Origin: an uncultured Duganella sp.
GTDB lineage: Bacteria > Pseudomonadota > Gammaproteobacteria > Burkholderiales > Burkholderiaceae
Direction: 5' to 3'
NCBI GenBank assembly: GCA_946482335.1
Contig: CAMLRG010000043.1
Span: 1-32,372, forward strand
DNA length: 32,372 bases
Shown here: positions 16,431 through 24,460 of the stretch, one piece after another
Layout: every line of letters begins with the position of its first letter
How positions within the stretch are numbered: the stretch's first letter is position 1
The notes under the pieces: model-generated
What the model was told of the DNA's origin: nothing
The model's input: only the letters and a program-made list of their open reading frames with translations
The model's database searches: none
Made by a program: the position numbers and the translations under genes

Positions 16431-18668
16431 ATGTTCAAGATGTTTGGTTTTGGCGGCGTGAAGTGCCCGCGCTGCGAGCACCGCAACGGCGACGCGTCCG
16501 GCTACTGCAACCAGTGCGGCCTGACCCTGGGCGCCCCGCGCAGCGAACCGGTGCTGCGCGATAACCGCTGGATCCCCGCCAACGATGAGCTGGCGGTGTA
16601 TTTTGGCGTGCGCCAACTGTCCGGCATCTTCACCAAGACCCTGCGCGTGCCGGCCACCGCCCGCGCCTACATCCTGCAGGGCGAGCAGGCGACCGAAGTT
16701 CCGCAGGGCGAATACGAACTGGAAGGCTTCTTCACCCGGCTGAACAACCTGCTGCGCGACCAGCACGGCGAAATCCTGATCACCCGCACCACCCCGCTCC
16801 CCGTCGAGTTCAATTTCACGGATTTGCACACGGCCGAGTTCCTGAAACTGGCGGCCCGCTTCACTGTCGGGCTGCAAGTGGAGAACGTGCCGGCTTTTGC
16901 CCAGCATTTCATGACGGCGCCGGGCACCGTGACCACCCTGCAGCTGCACGACCTGCTGGCGCCTTCGGTGCGCCAGCTGGCAGCCGAATTCCTGGGCGCC
17001 CGCCCGATCCGCGACATGGCCAACACGGCCGCGCTGCGCGAGCAATTGAATGAACGGCTGCATAGTGCGCTGCGCCAGCGGCTGGCCGAATTCGGCCTGG
17101 CTGCCGTGCAGGTGGAAACCCTGGCCCTGCGCCACGACAAATATGACGATAACCGCGAGCGCGTGGGCAGCCTGTTCCTGGTGGCCGACGAGCGCCAGCT
17201 GCAGCTGGAACACGTCAAGCAGCTGGACCAGCTGTACGACGAGGAGGAATGGCAAGCGATCTGGCGCCAGGAACAGAAGATGCGCAGCGATTTCAGGCGC
17301 GCGGAATTGAAGGTGGAAGCCGAGGAGCAGCTGCATGCGGTGCGCGCCCGCGAGATCGACCTGTATGGCCGCATCATCGAGGCCAAGACCCGCAAGCAGG
17401 CTTTCGAACGCGGCGCCGGCGCCGCGCTGGCGGACCTGGAGCACGAGCTGGCGCGCCGCAAGTCGGTGCAGTCGGGCGAGGCCGCGGAATGGGACCAGGT
17501 GCGCCGCCTGGCGCAGATCAAGATGCGCACCGAAATGGAATTGGCGCAGCAGGCCGGCCTGGAGGAAAAGGCCCTGGCCAGGCAGCGCTTCTCGCACACC
17601 CTGTACCAGCAGCAGCTGCAGCACCGCATCCAGCAGGCGCTGGCCATCGAAGATGAGGAATACCGCCGCCGGCAATTGCAATTGCTGCGCAAGGCGGAGA
17701 CCGACGCCAAGCTGCGGGAACAGGAAATCGAGGCCGAGCACCATCGTGCGCGCTTCCAGGGCATCGCCCTGGCCAACGCGGCGCGCCACCGCGAAGCGGA
17801 GCGCATCGCGGAGTGGGAAGAGGAGCAGCACCTGGCGCGCAAGCGCGACATGGCGCGCGGCGAGGAAGCGAAGGATGCCGGCGCACGGGTGCACGTGGCC
17901 GAAATCAATGCCAGGCTGGAAGAATTGAAGCGCGGCGGCGCCAGTGCCGAATCGATCGCCCAGTATGAAAAGCTGCTGCGCACCATCGAAGCGGACGGCG
18001 TACAGCAGCGCCAGACCCAAAACCTCGCGCGCCAGGCCATGCTGGACCAGGTGGCGGTCGAAGAGCAGCGGCTGGCGCTGAAATTGCGCGACCAGGAAGC
18101 GCAGTGGCAGCAGTCGCTGAAGAAGATGGAGATGGAGCGCGACGAGCGCTTCAACCGCTGGAAGGTCGAATATGACAGCATGGTGGCGCAGCAGCAGCAC
18201 GCGGCGGACATGGCACGCATCGATATCGAGCGGCTGGAAGCGATCGGCGGCATGAGCGACACGGCCAAGATCGCGCTGGCCGCCACGCCGAACGCGGAAG
18301 CCCTGGCGCGCCTGATGCGCCAGCAGGCGCAAGCGGCGATGTCGCCCGAGCAGCTGCATGCCCTGGCCGGGGTGGTGGCGGCCGAGAACAGCATCACGCC
18401 GGGCGAGGCGATGCGCCTGGCGCGCGAGGAAGTGCGGGACGAGCGCAGTTACCGCGACAGCGTGGGCGACAAGGAACGCCAGCACCAGCTCGACCTGCTG
18501 CGCGCCCAGTCGGCCGCCGGCGCCGCCGCCGCGGCGAGCGCGGTACCGGCCGCCGCGGCGGGCCAGGCCGCAACGGCCGCGCGCCGCTGCCCGAACGGCC
18601 ACCAGTTGCCGGCCGATTGCGCCGGTGCGAAATTCTGTCCAGAATGCGGTGCGCCGCTAGCGAGGTAG
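16431..18668 (+). CDS. Zinc-ribbon SPFH-domain coiled-coil protein
   Basis: 745 residues. An N-terminal zinc ribbon has Cys12, Cys15, Cys26 and Cys29 (CPRCEHRNGDASGYCNQCG). An SPFH/band-7-like domain spans about 45-240 (LAVYFGVRQLSGIF; LPVEFNFTDL; ALRQRLAEFGLAAVQVETLAL). A very long charged coiled coil covers about 245-600, and an Ala-rich segment leads to a second ribbon at the C-terminus (Cys720, Cys730, Cys736, Cys739). No membrane helix is present, so it is expected to assemble as a scaffold on the inner face of the membrane. Zinc-ribbon SPFH proteins in other bacteria act with envelope-stress systems such as PspA. Eleven bases separate it from the kinase gene, making the kinase its likely partner. 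Confidence 0.82.
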   Translation: MFKMFGFGGVKCPRCEHRNGDASGYCNQCGLTLGAPRSEPVLRDNRWIPANDELAVYFGVRQLSGIFTKTLRVPATARAYILQGEQATEVPQGEYELEGFFTRLNNLLRDQHGEILITRTTPLPVEFNFTDLHTAEFLKLAARFTVGLQVENVPAFAQHFMTAPGTVTTLQLHDLLAPSVRQLAAEFLGARPIRDMANTAALREQLNERLHSALRQRLAEFGLAAVQVETLALRHDKYDDNRERVGSLFLVADERQLQLEHVKQLDQLYDEEEWQAIWRQEQKMRSDFRRAELKVEAEEQLHAVRAREIDLYGRIIEAKTRKQAFERGAGAALADLEHELARRKSVQSGEAAEWDQVRRLAQIKMRTEMELAQQAGLEEKALARQRFSHTLYQQQLQHRIQQALAIEDEEYRRRQLQLLRKAETDAKLREQEIEAEHHRARFQGIALANAARHREAERIAEWEEEQHLARKRDMARGEEAKDAGARVHVAEINARLEELKRGGASAESIAQYEKLLRTIEADGVQQRQTQNLARQAMLDQVAVEEQRLALKLRDQEAQWQQSLKKMEMERDERFNRWKVEYDSMVAQQQHAADMARIDIERLEAIGGMSDTAKIALAATPNAEALARLMRQQAQAAMSPEQLHALAGVVAAENSITPGEAMRLAREEVRDERSYRDSVGDKERQHQLDLLRAQSAAGAAAAASAVPAAAAGQAATAARRCPNGHQLPADCAGAKFCPECGAPLAR

Positions 18669-18681
18669 AGCACGAGAAGTG

Positions 18682-21006
18682 ATGCAAACAGCCCGAGACA
18701 AGATCCGCGAACTGCGTGCCCTGCACGAGGATGGCCTGTTAAGCCTGCAAGAGTTCGACCGCCGCAAGAATGCCATCCTGGATGCCGAATACGCGCCACC
18801 GGGAGGCAGCGCCGCGCCCGTGCTGTCGCGCCAGGGCACGGAGCTGGGCCTGATGACCGGCCAGGAGATCGGCCCGCATAACCGCCGCTACCGCCTGGAA
18901 CGCCTGATCGGCATGGGCGGCATGGGGCAGGTGTGGCAGGCCACCGACCTCGCAACCCATGCGGAACTGGGCCATAGCGCGGTGGTGGCGCTGAAGATCC
19001 TGCCGCCGCAGCTGACGCAAAGTCCGGCGCATGCCAAGCTCCTGATCGAAGAAGCCACGCAGGCGCGCCGCCTGGCGCACGACAATATCGTGCGGGTCTA
19101 CGAATGGGCGCAGGACCCAGCTACCGCCAGCTACTTCATCATCATGGAGTGCCTGGAGGGGCAGGATCTCGACGCCTGGCTGGCCGAACATGGCAAGGCT
19201 ACGCCGGCGCAGGTGGAGCAGATGCTGCGGCCGGTGGCCGATGCGCTGCAATACGCCTGGGACAAGCACCACCTGGTGCACCGCGACCTCAAGCCGGGCA
19301 ATGTGTTCCTGACCCGGACCGGTGAAATCAAGCTGCTCGATTTCGGCATTGCCTCGCGGGCGCGCACCACCGGCACCGACCTCGGCATGGCGGCGCCCAA
19401 TGCCGGCACCGCCGGTTACCGCGCGCCCGAGGCGGGGACCAGCCAGGGCGCGCCGCGGCCGCAGCTCGATGTGTATGCCGTGGCGGTGATGGTCTACCAG
19501 TTGCTGGAAGGCCGCATGCCGTTCGACGGCATGCCCACCGCGCAGCTCGAACCGCCGCAGCCCGCAGCACTCGACGCCCGCCGATGGGAAGTCCTGAAGC
19601 GCGGCCTGGCGTTCCGGGCGGCGGAACGGCCGGCGTCGGTCCACGCCTTGCTCGATGCGCTGCGCGAGGCAGCGGGGCAGGCGAAGGACGAGGCGCAGGA
19701 AGCGGCGGCCTTACGCGAAGCGGCGCGCAAGGCTGAACGTACTGCGGAAGAACAACGGGAACGGGAGACGCGCGCCGCGCGCCAGGCCCAGGCCGAGGCC
19801 GACGCCCAGCGCCGCGCGCAGGATGAAGAGCAGCGCCGCAGGCAGGAGGCCGAACTGGCCGCGCGCCGCAAGGCCGAAGCGCTGGCCGCCGCCCAGGAAA
19901 AGGCGCGCCAGGACCAGTTGCGGCGCGAACAGGAGAAACAGCGCAAGCTGCAGGCGGAACAGGAAGCGCGCGAGCGCAAGGAGCGCCTGCGCCAGCAATT
20001 GATCGCCCGGCGCGACGCCGATGCGCTGAAGGCGCGCCAGGCCGAGGAGGAGCGCCAGCGCAAGGCCGCGCAGTTGAAGGCCGAAGCGGCCTACCGCGCG
20101 GAGCAGGAGCGCCACCGCAAGGAGCAGGCCGCGCGCAAGGCCGCCGAACTGGCGGCGCTGCTGCCGTCGGCGAACAGCCCGGTGGCCGATGCGGAAGGCG
20201 TGCTGCGCGACCGCTTCCTGGACGGCAGCGGGGTGGGGCCGGACCTGGTGCTGATCCCGACCGGCCGCTTCCAGATGGGATCGACCGAGCACGAACACCG
20301 GGTGGCGGTGAAAGCGGGCGCGCAGAAGACCTGGCTGGACCGCGAACTGCCGGCGCACTGGGTCGGCATCGCGCATTCCTTCGCGCTGGGCCGCTATCCG
20401 GTGACGGTGGGCGAATGGAAGGCGTTCGCGCAAGCGACCGGCTGGCAGTCCAGGCTCGATGTGGACTGGCAGGATCCCGGTTTTGCGCAGGACGAACGCC
20501 ATCCGGTGGTGTGCGTGAGCTGGCACGACGCCCAGCTTTACCTGCGCTGGCTGAGCGAGATGACCGGCCAGCAATACCGCCTGCCCAGCGAGGCGGAGTG
20601 GGAATACGCCTGCCGGGCCGGCAGCCACACGGCTTTCAGTTTCGGCGACGCCATCACGCCGGAACACGCCAATTACGATGGCCACTTCACTTACAACGAC
20701 GGGCCAAAAGGCGTCAGCCGCGGCGGCACCACGCGCGTCGGCAGCTACCAGCCCAACCCCTGGGGCCTGTTCGACATGCACGGCAATGTCTGGGAATGGA
20801 CGCAGGATACGGTGCACGAGAACTACATCGGCGCGCCAAGCGATGGCAGCGCTTGGGAGCAGGGCGGCGACCAGGCGCGCCGCATCCTGCGCGGCGGGGC
20901 CTGGCTGTACCAGCCGCGCTACCTGCGTGCAGCCTTGCGCAATGCCTATTCCGCCCTGCTGGCGAACGACGTGGTGGGCTTCCGTGTGGCGCGCAAGTTG
21001 GTGTAA
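18682..21006 (+). CDS. SHOCT - Ser/Thr protein kinase - coiled coil - FGE-like domain protein
   Basis: 774 residues from the ATG at 18682; a GTG directly before it is an equal alternative. Domains in order: SHOCT-like helix pair at 6-34 (KIRELRALHEDGLLSLQEFD); Hanks-type kinase at about 70-330 with the glycine loop IGMGGMGQV, Lys105, HRDLKPGN (Asp202), DFG (220-222) and APE, so active; a charged coiled coil at about 335-495; and a formylglycine-generating-enzyme/sulfatase-modifying fold at about 521-772 (LIPTGRFQMGS, GNVWEWTQD, LRGGAWLYQ). The FGE domain lacks the catalytic Cys pair after the GGAW segment, so it is probably a binding module. No membrane helix: a cytoplasmic kinase likely scaffolded by the SPFH protein. 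Confidence 0.93.
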   Translation: MQTARDKIRELRALHEDGLLSLQEFDRRKNAILDAEYAPPGGSAAPVLSRQGTELGLMTGQEIGPHNRRYRLERLIGMGGMGQVWQATDLATHAELGHSAVVALKILPPQLTQSPAHAKLLIEEATQARRLAHDNIVRVYEWAQDPATASYFIIMECLEGQDLDAWLAEHGKATPAQVEQMLRPVADALQYAWDKHHLVHRDLKPGNVFLTRTGEIKLLDFGIASRARTTGTDLGMAAPNAGTAGYRAPEAGTSQGAPRPQLDVYAVAVMVYQLLEGRMPFDGMPTAQLEPPQPAALDARRWEVLKRGLAFRAAERPASVHALLDALREAAGQAKDEAQEAAALREAARKAERTAEEQRERETRAARQAQAEADAQRRAQDEEQRRRQEAELAARRKAEALAAAQEKARQDQLRREQEKQRKLQAEQEARERKERLRQQLIARRDADALKARQAEEERQRKAAQLKAEAAYRAEQERHRKEQAARKAAELAALLPSANSPVADAEGVLRDRFLDGSGVGPDLVLIPTGRFQMGSTEHEHRVAVKAGAQKTWLDRELPAHWVGIAHSFALGRYPVTVGEWKAFAQATGWQSRLDVDWQDPGFAQDERHPVVCVSWHDAQLYLRWLSEMTGQQYRLPSEAEWEYACRAGSHTAFSFGDAITPEHANYDGHFTYNDGPKGVSRGGTTRVGSYQPNPWGLFDMHGNVWEWTQDTVHENYIGAPSDGSAWEQGGDQARRILRGGAWLYQPRYLRAALRNAYSALLANDVVGFRVARKLV

Positions 21007-21039
21007 ATTGCGGTATCAGACAACCTGTGGAATCACACC

Positions 21040-21447
21040 ATGACCGTTAAAGTAGTCCGCGACCAGGCGCTGCCCATGCGCCACATCCTGCACGTTCGCA
21101 ACCATATCGTTTCCGTCGACGGCACCCTGGAAGAAGGCGGCGACGATGCCGGTCCTTCCCCGCACGACCTGTATGACGCGGCCGTCAGTGCCTGCAAGGC
21201 GTTGACCGTGGTCTGGTATGCCCGCCGCAAGGGCATCCCCGTCGAAGACGTGCAAGTGACCACCGAGCGCGATGCCAGCGAAGAGCGCAAGGGCGTCTAC
21301 CGCCTGGCCGCCACGCTGCACCTGAGCGGCGAGTTGAGCGCGGAGCAGCGCGAGGAATTGCTGGCCATTTCGCAGAAATGCCCGGTGCACAAGCTGATGA
21401 CGGCCGTGACCACCGAAATCACCACCACGCTGGCGGAGGCACCATGA
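21040..21447 (+). CDS. OsmC family peroxiredoxin-like protein
   Basis: 135 residues, the usual OsmC/Ohr length. The two redox cysteines are present: Cys52 in AAVSACKALTVV and Cys114 in SQKCPVHKLM. The PSPHDLYDAAVSAC stretch is the family signature. Such proteins reduce organic hydroperoxides or handle reactive sulfur species in the cytoplasm. It starts 33 bases after the kinase gene and overlaps the pirin gene by four bases (ATGA), so OsmC and pirin form a unit. This looks like an ordinary redox pair lying between the two arms of the kinase/cell-wall cluster; a functional link is unproven. Confidence 0.93.
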   Translation: MTVKVVRDQALPMRHILHVRNHIVSVDGTLEEGGDDAGPSPHDLYDAAVSACKALTVVWYARRKGIPVEDVQVTTERDASEERKGVYRLAATLHLSGELSAEQREELLAISQKCPVHKLMTAVTTEITTTLAEAP

Positions 21448-22322
21448 GCATCGCGCATTTGCTGAAAGGGCACGAGAAGGACCTGGGCGGCGGCTTCCTG
21501 GTGCGCCGCTACCTGCCGGCGGCAGCCAAGCAGGCGGTCGGCCCGTTCATCTTCTTCGACCACTTCGGCCCGGTCGACGTGCCGCTGGACGCCGACCATG
21601 ACGTGCGGCCGCACCCGCATATCGGCCTGGCCACGGTGACCTACCTGTTCGAAGGCGCCATGGAGCACCGCGACAGCCTCGGCACGCTGCAGCGGATCGA
21701 ACCGGGCGCCATCAACTGGATGACGGCGGGGCGCGGCATCGTGCACTCGGAACGCACGCCGAAAGACCTGGTGGGCGTGCCGCACCGCACCCATGGCTTG
21801 CAGCTGTGGGCGGCACTGCCCAAGGCGCATGAGGATGATGCGCCATCCTTCGCGCATACGCCCGCCGCCGCGATCCCCGAGCTGGAAGTCGACGGCGCGC
21901 GGGTGCGGGTGCTGATCGGCACCGCCTTCGGCCACGCGTCGCCGGTGAAGACCTTCAGCCATACCCTGTATCTCGATGTGAGCCTGAAGGCCGGCCAGCA
22001 GCTGGGACTGAGCGGCTTGCCGCCGGAAGCGGCGGTCTACGCCGTCAGCGGCTCGGTCGAGGTGGATGGCGCGCCGGTGCCGCAATTCACCATGGCCCTG
22101 CTGGACACGTCGGCTTCGCAGCGCGTGACGGCGCAGACCGATGCGCAGTTCGTCATCATCGGCGGGGAACCGCTGGACGGGCACCGTTTCCTGTTCTGGA
22201 ATTTCGTTTCGTCGAGCAAGGAGCGCTTGCTGAAGGCGGCCGAGGATTGGGAGGCGCAGCGTTTCGACAAGGTGCCGGGCGAAACGGAATTCATTCCGCT
22301 GCCCAAAAAGCCGGCATCCTAA
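21444..22322 (+). CDS. Pirin family protein (cupin)
   Basis: 292 residues from the ATG at 21444. Two-cupin pirin architecture: the N-terminal cupin has the iron ligands His57, His59, His101 and Glu103 (RPHPHIGLATVTYLFEG; GRGIVHSER), and the C-terminal pirin domain follows from about residue 180 (YLDVSLKAGQQL). Bacterial pirins include quercetin 2,3-dioxygenases and redox regulators; the actual reaction here is unknown. Translationally coupled to the OsmC gene. Its stop codon overlaps the stop of the convergent FHA gene by four bases, so no terminator lies between the two transcription units. Confidence 0.94.
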   Translation: MSIAHLLKGHEKDLGGGFLVRRYLPAAAKQAVGPFIFFDHFGPVDVPLDADHDVRPHPHIGLATVTYLFEGAMEHRDSLGTLQRIEPGAINWMTAGRGIVHSERTPKDLVGVPHRTHGLQLWAALPKAHEDDAPSFAHTPAAAIPELEVDGARVRVLIGTAFGHASPVKTFSHTLYLDVSLKAGQQLGLSGLPPEAAVYAVSGSVEVDGAPVPQFTMALLDTSASQRVTAQTDAQFVIIGGEPLDGHRFLFWNFVSSSKERLLKAAEDWEAQRFDKVPGETEFIPLPKKPAS

Positions 22323-23830
22323 GCGGTGGCCTGGGCGGTCACCGTGCCATGCACGGCGGCGCCCGCATGGCGCACGATCCAGTGTTCCGGATAGGGATCG
22401 CTGGCGAAACGGGTGTGGGCCGGAATGCGGCTCAGCTTCTCCTGTTTCGGCGTCGGGGCCAGCGCGGTCTCCTTGCCGGTCAGCTGGTCGATGTGCCAGA
22501 AACCGCCCTGGTGGTGCATCAGCAGCGGCAGGCTGGCCGCTTTCGGCAAGGCGCTGTGGCGCGGCGCAGGATAGCCGGGGTGGGTATCGCTGGCCAGCAG
22601 CACGAAGCATTCGGCGCGCGCGCCCCCATCGATGCGGTGCAGGATCACCCCATGCGGCATGACCGCACTCACTTCCATCAGGACGATGCCCTTGATGCTG
22701 GCGCTCAGCTCGATCTTCATGCCGGTACGCAGCGGTACCGGCTTGTTCTTGCCCGGCCAGACGCCATCGAGCAGCAGGCCGTAGCGCGACACATCTTCGA
22801 TCTCGAAGCCGTGGCGGGTGCGGCGGACCACGGCGTGGCGCCCCGACAGGCGGCGTGTCAGCCCGGCCGAATCGGGACCTTCGGCGCTGAAATGGTGCAG
22901 CAGCACGTCCGCTTCCGGGTCGACCAGCTCGAAGCGGCCGAACGCCACTTCATCCATCGCGAACAGGCGGATATGGCGGCAGGCGCCATTTTCCGGCGCC
23001 GCATTGATGAAGCTCGCCGCCAGCGTGGGGTGGGGATGGGAAGGGCCGCTGCGCGGCTGCGCGATCTCGATCAGGTCCTCGTCCCAGGCGATGGTCGAAT
23101 AGCTGACATCCACCTTGCCCGGCGGCGCACCAAGGTCGAGGTGGGCGATGCCGGCATTGCGGGCGGTAACGTCGATGTCCATGGTGTTGCCGCCCTGGGC
23201 GGACACGCGCGCGATCGCCGCATCGTCGGCCATCACCCGCACATTCTTGTGCGTGCTGAGGAAGGTGCGGTGGATTTCATTCAGGCTGGCGTCGACGCGC
23301 GGCACCAGGATGACGAAAGTGCATTCCCATTGCCGCTGCGCGCTCTCGTCCTTGCTGACGATTTCGGCGTGGATCTGGTACTGGCCGTGCTCCTTGCCGC
23401 GCGAAGAGAATTCGACGAACACCGGGCGCCAGTCGCCGTGCACTGAGCGGATGAACTGCTGCTGCAAGGCGCCCTGCGGGATCAGTTCCGAACGCAGGCG
23501 GATCGACAATTGCGGCGCGCACTCCTGCGGCATGCCGCGCAATTCCATTTTGAGCGACTGGCGGCCGCCCGCCGCACGCGGGTCGAAACCGCTGATATGG
23601 AGCTGGGGATGGACGCGCGCCGGCGCGCCATATCCGGCCGCCGACGCCGGCGCCGGCACGGCAGCTGCCATCGACGGTCCGGTGCGCGCATGGCGCATGG
23701 CGTTCAGCAGTTCGAAGCTGCCGCTGTCCGCTTCGGCGCCATCTTGCGGATGGCCGCCGGCACATGTGCTTTCCCCTGGCATGACCCAGTAGGTGCAGTG
23801 CGGATGGTCGGGGTTACAGCACTTGTTCAT
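22319..23830 (-). CDS. FHA-domain protein with N-terminal zinc-ribbon-like motif
   Basis: 503 residues. The first 26 residues are Cys/His-rich (Cys4, Cys5, Cys12, Cys23 and His9, His11, His27), a likely small zinc site. Residues 70-280 are a beta-rich region of unknown family (HPQLHISGFD; MELRGMPQECAPQLSIRLR). An FHA domain lies at about 285-390: FGR at 297-299, LSGRHAVV (Ser329, Arg331, His332) and IEDVSRYGLLLDG, close to the FHA pattern GR...SRxH...SxNG. FHA domains bind phosphothreonine, so this is a probable target or adaptor of the kinases in this cluster. A final 110-residue region is unassigned. No signal peptide or membrane helix. The start lacks a strong ribosome binding site; a candidate promoter precedes it. 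Confidence 0.82.
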   Translation of the reverse strand: MNKCCNPDHPHCTYWVMPGESTCAGGHPQDGAEADSGSFELLNAMRHARTGPSMAAAVPAPASAAGYGAPARVHPQLHISGFDPRAAGGRQSLKMELRGMPQECAPQLSIRLRSELIPQGALQQQFIRSVHGDWRPVFVEFSSRGKEHGQYQIHAEIVSKDESAQRQWECTFVILVPRVDASLNEIHRTFLSTHKNVRVMADDAAIARVSAQGGNTMDIDVTARNAGIAHLDLGAPPGKVDVSYSTIAWDEDLIEIAQPRSGPSHPHPTLAASFINAAPENGACRHIRLFAMDEVAFGRFELVDPEADVLLHHFSAEGPDSAGLTRRLSGRHAVVRRTRHGFEIEDVSRYGLLLDGVWPGKNKPVPLRTGMKIELSASIKGIVLMEVSAVMPHGVILHRIDGGARAECFVLLASDTHPGYPAPRHSALPKAASLPLLMHHQGGFWHIDQLTGKETALAPTPKQEKLSRIPAHTRFASDPYPEHWIVRHAGAAVHGTVTAQATA

Positions 23831-23856
23831 GGGATTGCGGATTTAGGGATAACGCA

Positions 23857-23886
23857 ACTGTACGCGGTTTCCCCTGCGCTTGGCAA
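23857..23886 (-). promoter_or_regulatory. Candidate sigma-70 promoter for the FHA gene
   Basis: On the minus strand TTGCCA (23881-23886) and TACAGT (23857-23862) are separated by 18 bases, 27 bases before the ATG at 23830. Matches to consensus are five and four of six. It would transcribe the FHA gene independently of the SH3-FhaA-SEDS-kinase operon that ends at 23980. Confidence 0.4.
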
Positions 23887-23979
23887 CCCGCCTTTCCCTC
23901 GATAAGGGAGGTTTTTACCCCTGTATTCCGGCTGCGCCAAAAGCGCAACGTTTTGCTGTCAAAAAGTCATGCGTTGTTG

Positions 23980-24456
23980 TCATTCCATTTGCCGGCGCAG
24001 CCACAGGCTGCTGGCCCAGCCGGTGAGCTTCCCGCCATCGGCCTCGGCCCGGATTTGCCACCAGTCGCCATCGCGTTCGCCGGTGGGCGTGACCAGCGTG
24101 CCGGCGGGGACCACGGCCAGCCGTGCGGCGCTGGTGCCTGGCGCGGCACGCAAATTGAGGTCGCGGTGGACGCGGAAGGGCGCAAGGGCCTGCGGGGCGG
24201 CGCGCGGCGCATGCCCCGCCGCTCCATCTGTGGCGGCGGCGCCCGGGCTGCCGGCTGCGGCCAGCGCTTCGCCGGCGCCGCCGCCGAACGCTTGCAGCAG
24301 CAGGGCGCCGATGCAGCACGTGCCGATTGCCACGAAGCCAAGATTGCGCAGCGTCGGGCGGCGCCACCAGCGGGCGGGTGTCAGGTAGCAAGCCAGTATC
24401 AGCGTCGCGGCCAGGCCGCCGGCATAGGCGGCGAGGCGCAGGGTGTGCGCTTCCAT
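23980..24456 (-). CDS. Membrane-anchored SH3-domain protein
   Basis: 158 residues from the ATG at 24456 (TGAGGA just before it); a longer in-frame start at 24483 would overlap the preceding gene. Two hydrophobic helices (about 7-28 and 37-58) are followed by a low-complexity Ala/Gly/Pro linker and a bacterial SH3-type domain at about 95-155 (VHRDLNLRAAPG; VPAGTLVTPTGERDGDWWQI; GWASSLWL). Bacterial SH3 domains of this type often bind peptidoglycan or peptides. The topology is uncertain: with two helices the SH3 would face the cytoplasm if the N-terminus is inside. Last gene of the leftward operon headed by the kinase, four bases after the FhaA-like gene. Confidence 0.8.
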   Translation of the reverse strand: MEAHTLRLAAYAGGLAATLILACYLTPARWWRRPTLRNLGFVAIGTCCIGALLLQAFGGGAGEALAAAGSPGAAATDGAAGHAPRAAPQALAPFRVHRDLNLRAAPGTSAARLAVVPAGTLVTPTGERDGDWWQIRAEADGGKLTGWASSLWLRRQME

Positions 24457-24460
24457 TTCC

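Noticed and set aside
16413..18602. A 729-residue minus-strand reading frame
   Set aside because: Exact antisense shadow of the zinc-ribbon SPFH gene, whose coiled-coil codons leave the other strand open.
23913..23960. Terminator hairpins between the FHA and SH3 genes
   Set aside because: Only 5-bp stems (TCCCT/AGGGA and TGCGC/GCGCA), with no T run in the leftward direction that would be needed.
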